This document shows, piece by piece, positions 1-4,989 of a DNA stretch of 6,323 nucleotides; positions within the stretch are counted from its first letter, which is position 1; every line of letters begins with the position of its first letter. This DNA is from Burkholderiaceae bacterium (GTDB taxonomy: Bacteria; Pseudomonadota; Gammaproteobacteria; Burkholderiales; Burkholderiaceae): assembly GCA_025458735.1 (NCBI GenBank), contig JALORV010000038.1, forward strand, positions 1-6,323, read 5' to 3'. The notes under the pieces were generated by a model. The model did no database searches. It was not told the origin of the DNA and worked only from the letters and a program-made list of their open reading frames with translations. Made by a program: the position numbers and the translations under genes.

Positions 1-426
1 GAAGCCGAGCTGATGTGCCGGTCGTTGATTGAGTCATGCCTGCAGGATGGTGTGACCGCCTTCCAGCGGTGCTGCGAGGGGCTGTATGCATCGACGGCGC
101 CTGCGACTCCCGCGCCGATGAATGCCTTTCAGCGACTCGCACAGGGCAGCGAGCTTTGGCAGGCGCGGGTCGGCGTTGCGTATGTCGATATCCTCGGCAG
201 TTCGGACCTGGAGCGACTCAGGAGGTTTTTCCAGAAGCGGCACCTGCTGGCTCACAGCGATGGCATCGTGGATCAGCGATACATCAACGAGTCGGGCGAC
301 CCGACCTACAAGGTTGGGCAGCGGATCATGGTCTCAACGTCGGAGGTCGACGGCATCGTCATAGGCATCGGCAAGTTGATGGCGGGGCTACGAAATGCCG
401 TCAACGGGCCACCGGACAGGCCTTAG
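1..426 (+). CDS. C-terminal part of a hypothetical protein with a HEPN-like R-X4-H motif (5' truncated)
   Basis: The frame is open from the first base of the window and ends at TAG 424-426, so the gene almost certainly begins upstream; the ATG at 13 is only the first internal methionine. Counting from that Met, residues 76-81 read RHLLAH, an R-X4-H motif set between a helix-like stretch (DLERLRRFFQK) and a conserved-looking tail (HSDGIVDQRYI, then VGQRI). HEPN-superfamily ribonucleases use R-X4-6-H as their catalytic motif, and the phrase 'R-LAH-DG-VD' is what I recall from HEPN-like proteins of unknown role. The rest, including a Cys pair at residues 20-21, gives no clear assignment. The product looks soluble. 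The next gene on this strand, the antitoxin, begins 509 bp downstream and is probably a separate transcript. The reading frame is well supported; ribonuclease activity is inference from one short motif. Confidence 0.7.
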   Translation, partial: EAELMCRSLIESCLQDGVTAFQRCCEGLYASTAPATPAPMNAFQRLAQGSELWQARVGVAYVDILGSSDLERLRRFFQKRHLLAHSDGIVDQRYINESGDPTYKVGQRIMVSTSEVDGIVIGIGKLMAGLRNAVNGPPDRP

Positions 427-681
427 CCCACGGTCGAGTCGGAGTTGCTCCCCACCGATGGAGCGGCTCGATTCAAATTCGCCAGAGCGTCGTTGTCAGC
501 GACGAGCAAGACCGTCAGAATGTCGTTGCTTGCGGTCTCATGACGGCTCACGCAGAGTAGGGGAACAGACGGGGGAACAGTTCGATTTCTCCCGGAAGTT
601 TTCTCAATGAGATCAACAGCTTAGGTCGCCGTTTTGTATCCCATCAGCCACCCCAGGTAACACCGGGCAATGCCTGCCCAG

Positions 682-718
682 CGGCCCCTCATCGCGTGGT
701 GAGGGGCCGTTGTCGTTT
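682..718 (+). terminator. Rho-independent terminator-like hairpin
   Basis: CGGCCCCTCA (682-691) and TGAGGGGCCG (700-709) form a perfect 10-bp stem with an 8-nt loop, followed by TTGTCGTTT, a moderately T-rich tail in the + direction. The minus-direction flank is not T-rich, so + strand termination is favoured. It lies 255 bp after the HEPN-like stop codon, which is far for a dedicated terminator; it may belong to a lost gene or to a small transcript. The structure is clear, its function is inferred. Confidence 0.5.
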
Positions 719-878
719 GGGGTGCGTCCAAAGCGAATGCTCCGGCTTGTCGTCGTGATCGACGAGTCGAAGCGAAGCCATTCGGGTGGGGCTTTCGCCA
801 TCTGCCGGCGCAGTCCGCCCTGGGGCGAGTCTCGCGCGGCGTGGGATCACTGCTACCGATCGGGGTGTCGGAACCACC

Positions 879-907
879 TTGCCGAGTGTCTACGCCTGCG
901 TTAGTAT
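879..907 (+). promoter_or_regulatory. Likely sigma70-type promoter of the toxin-antitoxin operon
   Basis: TTGCCG (879-884) and TAGTAT (902-907) are separated by exactly 17 bp, each matching the -35 and -10 consensus at 4 of 6 positions. Transcription would begin near 914, leaving a leader of about 22 nt before the antitoxin ATG. The -10 box lies inside the 904-920 palindrome, so a protein bound there would block RNA polymerase. Confidence 0.5.
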
Positions 908-920
908 TACCTCGTAATAC
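904..920. promoter_or_regulatory. Palindromic operator candidate for antitoxin autoregulation
   Basis: GTATTAC (904-910) and GTAATAC (914-920) are a perfect 7-bp inverted repeat separated by CTC, directly upstream of the antitoxin ribosome binding site and overlapping the proposed -10 box. AT-rich palindromes at this place are the usual binding site of AbrB/MazE-fold antitoxins and their toxin complexes, which repress their own operon. That this one is bound by the adjacent antitoxin is inferred from position and symmetry. Confidence 0.6.
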
Positions 921-935
921 CGCAGGAGCACAGCC

Positions 936-1169
936 ATGGAAGCGACGTCGGTCACGAGCAAGGGTCAGGTCACCATCCCCAAGGAACTGCGGCAGCGGCT
1001 GGGCATCCGGCAAGGCAGCAAGATCGAGTTCGCGGTGGTGGGGAACGATGTCGTCATGAGGGTACGCAGCTCACCTGCCGCGGAGCCGACCAGTGGATTC
1101 GGCCTGCTCAAGTCGAGGCGGGCGGCCGTCCCGGCCGATCTGGATCCTGCCTCACTGGCCAAACGATGA
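936..1169 (+). CDS. vapB: AbrB/MazE-fold antitoxin of a VapBC-type module
   Basis: This 77-residue protein should neutralise the toxin encoded by the next gene and repress their shared promoter. Residues 1-45 form a SpoVT-AbrB swapped-hairpin DNA-binding domain, with the signature VTSKGQVTIPKELRQRLGI at about 6-24 followed by G-SKIEF. The C-terminal 25 residues (GFGLLKSRRAAVPADLDP onward) are the flexible tail that in VapB proteins wraps over the PIN toxin's active site. The start ATG is preceded by AGGAG (924-928) at a 7-nt spacing, and the length is typical of the family. The stop TGA overlaps the toxin start codon (ATGA, 1166-1169), so translation is coupled, which favours keeping antitoxin and toxin in step. 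A palindrome over the promoter suggests autorepression. The family assignment is firm; pairing with the neighbouring toxin follows from gene order. Confidence 0.92.
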   Translation: MEATSVTSKGQVTIPKELRQRLGIRQGSKIEFAVVGNDVVMRVRSSPAAEPTSGFGLLKSRRAAVPADLDPASLAKR

Positions 1170-1582
1170 TCGGGCTGGACACCAACGTCCTCGCCCGCTA
1201 CTACGTCGACGACGCGGGCGACGCCGAGGCGAAGCGGCAGCGCCTGGCTGCGCGACGGCTGATCGATTCGGGCCAGGCGTTGATGGTCAGCAAGACTGTC
1301 GTTCTGGAACTGGAGTGGGTCATGCGCGGCTACTACGGTTTCACGCAGACCGAAGTGGGCTCCGTCCTGCGGCACCTCCTGGGCTTGACCCATGTCACCG
1401 TCGAGGGCCGCGAGGCTGTCGAGCAGGCACTGGCCAACAGCGAAGCCGGGTTGGATTTCGCCGATGCCCTGCACCACGCCAGCTACAGGGCCTGCATCAG
1501 CGTCGCGACCTTCGATGACCGGAGGTTTGCCCGTCGAGCCAAGAGGCTTGGGTTGGCGCCCGCGGTGACGGTTCTGGCGTAG
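1166..1582 (+). CDS. vapC: PIN-domain ribonuclease toxin, VapC family
   Basis: A 138-residue single PIN domain, the usual size for VapC. VapC toxins are Mg2+-dependent endoribonucleases that cut specific RNAs, commonly tRNAs or rRNA, in the cytoplasm when the antitoxin is lost. The acidic metal-binding residues are all present: D5 in GLDTNVL at the N-terminus, E48 in the VLELEWV helix, D97 and D100 in GLDFADALH, and D117/D118 in ATFDDRRF. The toxin therefore looks catalytically intact. Its ATG lies within the antitoxin's last codons (4-bp ATGA overlap), so it depends on the upstream promoter and on translational coupling. No clear terminator follows; the next 518 bp are non-coding on this strand. 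The actual RNA target cannot be read from the sequence. Confidence 0.92.
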   Translation: MIGLDTNVLARYYVDDAGDAEAKRQRLAARRLIDSGQALMVSKTVVLELEWVMRGYYGFTQTEVGSVLRHLLGLTHVTVEGREAVEQALANSEAGLDFADALHHASYRACISVATFDDRRFARRAKRLGLAPAVTVLA

Positions 1583-1739
1583 CTAAGCTGGCGCTGTCCA
1601 CGTACCCCGGCCTTGCTGCTGAGCCACAGGCTGCATCTCCCATATCGAGGCGTGTGCTCGAGATCGCGCAGCGGATGGAAGCATCAGGTGCTGCCGCACG
1701 TACAGAGACCATGCCTCAGAATCGGTGATCTTGATGGTC

Positions 1740-1925
1740 TCACGACGGCTCCTGCGGGCTGGGGAGCAGTCGGGCCTCACCGAGCTTCTCTGCTGACGGC
1801 GGCACCGCCATGCCGTCGCGTTTGAGCGTTCGGCGCACGACGTCACCATGCAGGCTGAACTGGGTTCGGATGGCTTTGCTGCGGACTTCGACGCCGGTGC
1901 CTTTGCTTCCCGTGCGTTCCTCCAT
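1740..1925 (-). pseudogene. Remnant of a tyrosine-recombinase phage integrase N-terminus
   Basis: An ATG at 1925 (minus strand) opens 61 codons ending at TGA 1740-1742. Residues 8-44 (beginning KGTGVEVRSKAIRTQF, then RRTLKRDG and VPPS) follow the pattern of the N-terminal Arm DNA-binding region of lambda-like integrases (DUF3596-type): a short G-V-E-V-R strand, I-R-Q-F, then R-TL and a PP-P turn just before the core-binding domain. No core-binding or catalytic domain (R...H-x-x-R...Y) follows in any frame, and after about residue 48 the similarity stops. A family member would have roughly 350-400 residues, so this is a severe truncation. There is no good ribosome binding site before the ATG. 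The assignment rests on remembered family patterns. It could instead be a chance resemblance, but the run of matching features makes a remnant the better explanation. Confidence 0.45.
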
Positions 1926-2087
1926 CGTTGCGCTGAGGTCGCTTCGATTGAAGCCGCTGGCTTGAGGTACGGCAAGGGCGTCCCACTCGACCACGTGTCG
2001 TGACGAATGGTTCGTGTGTGTCTGCCCATCCGACGCGGTCGCGGCGAACGGGTGCAACCTGCTCGGCACCGGGCACACTGTCCGTCT

Positions 2088-2094
2088 GGGGGAA
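2088..2094 (+). promoter_or_regulatory. Ribosome binding site deciding the oxygenase start
   Basis: GGGGGAA lies 6 nt before the ATG at 2101. The frame stays open upstream to a GTG at 2014, but that codon has no comparable purine-rich site and the 29 extra residues look like non-coding translation, so 2101 is preferred. Confidence 0.55.
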
Positions 2095-2100
2095 CCGATC

Positions 2101-4434
2101 ATGGATTCGATCAACGACGCGCTCGCGGCCGTCCTGCAAACCGTGCAGACGCCGGGCGACTTCTTTGCGGCTGGCGAGTGCGCCCTGCATGTTCCGCTGA
2201 TCGAGGTTGAAGGCATCGGCCAGATCGCCTTGCCGCTGCTGCCGGCGCAGGCCGCTCAACTCATCGCGGCGGCTGAACGCGCGCCCTATGGCCGCGGGGC
2301 AGACACGCTGGTTGACACCTCCGTGCGCCGCACCTGGCAGATCAGCGCCGACCGCGTTCGCATCCGGGGCAGGCACTGGCCGTCTATGCTCGACGGCATC
2401 GTCGAACGCGCGGCCGCGGGTCTCGGCGCAGGCACCGGGGTGGAGGCCGAGCTGTACAAGCTGCTGGTCTACGACAAGGGCAGCTTTTTCCTCGAGCATC
2501 GCGACACCGAGAAGTCGCCGGGGATGTTCGGCACGCTGATCGTGGCGCTGCCGTCGCTGCACACGGGCGGTGAACTGGTGATCCGTCATCGCGAGCGCGA
2601 AGCTCGACTCGACTTGCGCTGCGCTGATGTTTCCGAGGTCGCCTGGACCGCCTTCTATGCCGACTGCGTGCACGAGGTGCTGCCCATCGACTCGGGGTGC
2701 CGGCTGGTGCTTGTCTACAACCTGCGGCGCAAGGGCCGCGGGCGCTTGCCCCGGCCGCCGTCATACGACAAGGAGACGGTTGCTTTGGGGCGCTTGTTGT
2801 GCCGGTGGTGCGAAGAGCGGGAGCAACCGGACGAAGACCGGCCGCTCAAGCTGGTCTACCCGCTGGCACACGCCTACACGCCGGCCGAGTTGTCGTTCGC
2901 TGCGCTCAAGGGCGCAGATGCTGCGGCTGCCACCGTACTGACCGCGGCCGCGGGCGATGCCGCCTGCGATCTGCACGTGGCGCTGCTGCGCATCGAAGAG
3001 AGTGGTGCGGCGGAGTACAACGGCTACTCCGGCCCACGCTGGCGCAGCCGCTACCACGACGATGACGAGGAAGACGGCGATGACGAGAGCGACGACGAGT
3101 TCAGGGTGGCCGAGGTCTTCGATCGCTCCTTGACCCTGTCGGATTGGAGACGGCCCGACGGCGGCGTGGCGACCTTGGGCGCCTTGCCCTTCAGCGAAGG
3201 CGAGGTCTGCCCGCCGGATGCACTGGCCGACATGGAGCCGGACGAACAGCACTTCCACGAAGCCACCGGCAACGAAGGCGCCTCGTTCGAGCGCAGCTAC
3301 CAGCGGGCGGCCCTGGTGTTGTGGCCGCATGCGCAGAGGCTGCGCTTGATCGCGCGGGCAGGCTTCGCAGCCTCGATGCCGGCGCTGGACGGCATGGTCA
3401 GGGCCTGGATCGACAGCGGAGCCGAACCGGGCCACGCGGCCTGGCACGAGGCCCTCGCTTTGGCCGCAGAGATGCTGGCCTGCTGGCCCGTGCAAGCTGC
3501 TCGTCGGGACCACGATGGGCCGGGCGCCGAGAGCGTGATGTTGTCGCAACTGGTGCGGCTGCAGGATCGCGAGCACATCGAATCGATGCTGACCAAGGTC
3601 GTCGCGGCCGGTGCGTACTCAGGCGGTGGGTACGCGGCCGGCGACAACGCGGCCCTGATGCAGGCGCTGAAGCTGCTGCCGGCCTCCCGCGTCGGCGCGC
3701 TGCTGCTGTCCGTCGTGCAAGGCAATGCCGACCTCCACATCGGCGGCTGCGCCGACCTGCTGGCACGTGCTGCCGCTGTTTCAGCCTGGCGGGGACAGTT
3801 GCCGGGCGCAGCGCGGGCGCTGCTCGATGCCATGCCGGGCGATCCGGCGCGACCCAAGTCGCCGGCCGATGCGTGGCGCCGCGAACGCGCCGATGCAGGC
3901 GTGATCCACGACACGCTGCGTGCATTGGCCCCCGCGGGGCAAGCGGGCCTGTCTGCGCTGGCCGACCAGGCCGTGACGCACTGGCTGGCCTGGCCCAAGA
4001 CCTATGGCATGGATGCCGTCATCGTTCCGGCCTTGCGCCGTCTCGCCGAGCGGCCCGCGCTTCTGAACCGGCCGGCCTGCCTGCGGCTGCGGGCGGCTGC
4101 GTTGGACCACCTGCGCGCACGGTCCTCACTGGACTTGGCACCGCCTGCCGACTGGCGGCGCGAGGCCTGCATGAGCTGCCGTTGCGAGCACTGCCTGGCA
4201 CTGGGCCGCTTCCTGCAGAGTGCCGACCAGGAGGTCTGGCGCTTCAAGGCGCGCGAGGCCGATCGCCGTCACGTCGAGGACCAGGTCCGTCAGGGGCGGT
4301 GCGACGTCGACTGCAGCACAGAGCGCAAGGGCAGCCCGCATGTGCTGGTGTGCACCAAGAACCAGGCGAGCTACGAGCGCAGAGTCGCGCAGCGACGGGC
4401 GGACCTCGACGATCTGACGCGGCTCAAGGCGTAG
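2101..4434 (+). CDS. Large 2-oxoglutarate/Fe(II) oxygenase (prolyl-4-hydroxylase-like) with C-terminal Cys cluster
   Basis: A 777-residue cytoplasmic protein with no signal peptide or membrane segment. Residues about 115-210 form a double-stranded beta-helix oxygenase of the P4Hc type: YDKGSFFLEHRDTEK supplies the H133-x-D135 iron ligands, GTLIVALPSLHTGGEL is the typical following strand pair, H191 in DCVHEVLP is the distal iron ligand, and R201 in CRLVLVYNL is positioned to bind the 2-oxoglutarate carboxylate. Such enzymes couple 2-oxoglutarate decarboxylation to hydroxylation of a protein or other substrate. Residues 319-333 are almost entirely Asp/Glu. A conserved-looking segment (EATGNEGASFERSYQRAAL) covers about 387-405, then a long alanine/leucine-rich, probably helical region runs to about 680. 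The C-terminus has C690, C693, C695, C698, C734, C738 and C751, a possible zinc site, ending with LVCTKNQASYERR. Most bacterial P4H-like enzymes are only about 200-300 residues, so two thirds of this protein is additional. It is monocistronic, and its 3' end overlaps the converging UPF0158 gene by 11 bp. The fold is confident; the substrate is unknown. Confidence 0.88.
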   Translation: MDSINDALAAVLQTVQTPGDFFAAGECALHVPLIEVEGIGQIALPLLPAQAAQLIAAAERAPYGRGADTLVDTSVRRTWQISADRVRIRGRHWPSMLDGIVERAAAGLGAGTGVEAELYKLLVYDKGSFFLEHRDTEKSPGMFGTLIVALPSLHTGGELVIRHREREARLDLRCADVSEVAWTAFYADCVHEVLPIDSGCRLVLVYNLRRKGRGRLPRPPSYDKETVALGRLLCRWCEEREQPDEDRPLKLVYPLAHAYTPAELSFAALKGADAAAATVLTAAAGDAACDLHVALLRIEESGAAEYNGYSGPRWRSRYHDDDEEDGDDESDDEFRVAEVFDRSLTLSDWRRPDGGVATLGALPFSEGEVCPPDALADMEPDEQHFHEATGNEGASFERSYQRAALVLWPHAQRLRLIARAGFAASMPALDGMVRAWIDSGAEPGHAAWHEALALAAEMLACWPVQAARRDHDGPGAESVMLSQLVRLQDREHIESMLTKVVAAGAYSGGGYAAGDNAALMQALKLLPASRVGALLLSVVQGNADLHIGGCADLLARAAAVSAWRGQLPGAARALLDAMPGDPARPKSPADAWRRERADAGVIHDTLRALAPAGQAGLSALADQAVTHWLAWPKTYGMDAVIVPALRRLAERPALLNRPACLRLRAAALDHLRARSSLDLAPPADWRREACMSCRCEHCLALGRFLQSADQEVWRFKAREADRRHVEDQVRQGRCDVDCSTERKGSPHVLVCTKNQASYERRVAQRRADLDDLTRLKA

Positions 4435-4989
4435 GCCTGTTCGGCCTGGCGGCCCACCGGGGCGAGATGCCATGGTCTTCGCACCACCGCCGTGCGATCG
4501 ACTCCATGGCCTGGCGTTCGAAGGCGAACCAGGCCTCTCGTTGCGCCGGGTGCGCGGCCAGCGCGTCCTTGAAGCGACGGAAGGGCTTGCGCTGTCGCAG
4601 CGCTTGCCCGAGCGCCCGGGCGAGGCGGTCATCGCCGCACTGATCGACGAAGTCCTCCATGACGCCGAAGGCCTCGGACGACTCGATGGGTTCGATGAAC
4701 AGCCAGCGGTCGTCATCGCGGGGATCCTCGTCGGCTTCGTCGTCGGCATCGGGTCCGATCAGGGACAGGATCGTCCCGGACTCGATGTTCAGCCAGTGGC
4801 TGCACTCCCCGAGCGGGTCGCGCGAGTTCAGCCCCGCCGCGTGAAATCGCGGCTCGGCCTTCGCCAGCCGAGCAAGCCCTTCCGGGCTTGCTCGCGCGGG
4901 CTCAGGGCCCAGGTCAGCTCCTCGAGGTCGATGGTCAACACCCGTGCGACAGCGCCACCGCGGGCGGGCGGGGTGCCGTCCGTGCTCAC
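4424..4989 (-). pseudogene. UPF0158-family protein gene split by a small palindromic insertion
   Basis: The family (Pfam UPF0158) has no established biochemical role. The C-terminal half is typical: WLFIEPIESSEAF, then MEDFVDQC, RLARALGQALRQRKPFRRFKDAL, and AHPAQREAWFAFE. The N-terminal half, VLTIDLEELTWAL, is in another frame, which hits TGA at 4828-4830. A 74-bp segment between two copies of CTGA (minus strand) separates the halves; taking it out joins WAL directly to NSRDPLGECSHWLNIESG and gives a single 163-residue frame, or 147 residues from the GTG at 4941. The start chosen, GTG 4989, overlaps the upstream gene's stop (GTGA) and has GGGGA 7 nt before it. As it stands the first fragment makes 53 residues; the C-terminal part could only be made by internal initiation, for example at ATG 4660 (78 residues). 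Its stop codon lies within the last codons of the converging oxygenase gene. The break is seen directly; loss of function is inferred. Confidence 0.8.
4828..4905. mobile_element. 70-bp multi-hairpin palindromic element with flanking 4-bp direct repeat
   Basis: Positions 4832-4901 are bounded by TCAG at 4828-4831 and again at 4902-4905 (+ strand). Three inverted repeats follow each other: CCGCG 4837-4841 with CGCGG 4848-4852; GCTCGGC 4852-4858 with GCCGAGC 4867-4873; and an 11-bp perfect stem 4869-4879 with 4884-4894 (core GAGCAAGCCC / GGGCTTGCTC) around a TTCC loop, GGAA on the minus strand. The last two compete for 4869-4873. The outer ends CCCCGC and GCGGGC are near-inverted copies. Deleting one direct repeat plus the body (74 bp) restores the UPF0158 frame, which is strong evidence for a discrete insertion. 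It encodes nothing and would need a transposase in trans. A REP-like, IS200/IS605-derived (palindrome-associated) or short MITE-type element are all possible; I do not recognise the family. No second copy lies in the window. Confidence 0.72.

Larger units (their letters stand above)
427..935. other. 509-bp intergenic stretch without a convincing gene
   Basis: Between the HEPN-like gene and the antitoxin gene no frame on either strand shows recognisable protein sequence; the open frames here are short, arginine/serine/proline-rich and look like chance frames in GC-rich DNA. The stretch contains a strong hairpin at 682-709, a weaker one just before it (GGGCA 665-669 with TGCCC 675-679) and a small inverted repeat (TCGTCG 750-755 with CGACGA 760-765). 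Its right end carries the toxin-antitoxin promoter. Base composition from about 540 to 640 is noticeably less GC-rich than the flanking genes, which would fit inserted or decayed DNA. Confidence 0.6.
1583..2100. other. 518-bp stretch with only a decayed gene remnant
   Basis: Between the toxin gene and the oxygenase gene no intact gene is visible. The only part with recognisable protein character is the minus-strand integrase-like fragment at 1740-1925. The remaining DNA on both sides (1583-1739 and 1926-2100) shows open frames of no recognisable family. The last part, about 2000-2100, must contain the oxygenase promoter and leader, but I see no strong -35/-10 pair. Short frames here are best read as degraded sequence. 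Confidence 0.5.

Noticed and set aside
36..560. Frame of 174 codons overlapping the HEPN-like gene
   Set aside because: Overlaps a better frame for most of its length, and its composition is that of a chance frame.
603..660. tRNA-like 3' end or attachment site (sequence around ATCCCATCAGCCACCCCA)
   Set aside because: It looks like the end of a tRNA at first glance, but there is no GTTC T-loop and no cloverleaf can be built upstream, and no second copy lies in the window.
768..800. Imperfect hairpin (GCGAAGCC with GGCTTTCGC)
   Set aside because: Contains a bulge, has no T-tract on either strand, and is easily expected by chance in GC-rich DNA.
2014..2100. Upstream GTG start extending the oxygenase by 29 residues
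   Set aside because: No ribosome binding site before it, and the extension has no domain-like sequence, whereas the ATG at 2101 has GGGGGAA at a good distance.
1843..2673. Long minus-strand frame (276 codons) over the start of the oxygenase gene
   Set aside because: Antisense to the catalytic domain, with no recognisable protein pattern; a shadow of the GC-rich codon structure.
3144..4643. Open frame of 499 codons on + in another frame of the oxygenase gene
   Set aside because: Arg/Ala/Gly-rich shadow frame typical of GC-rich DNA; it lies over a gene with clear domains and has none itself.
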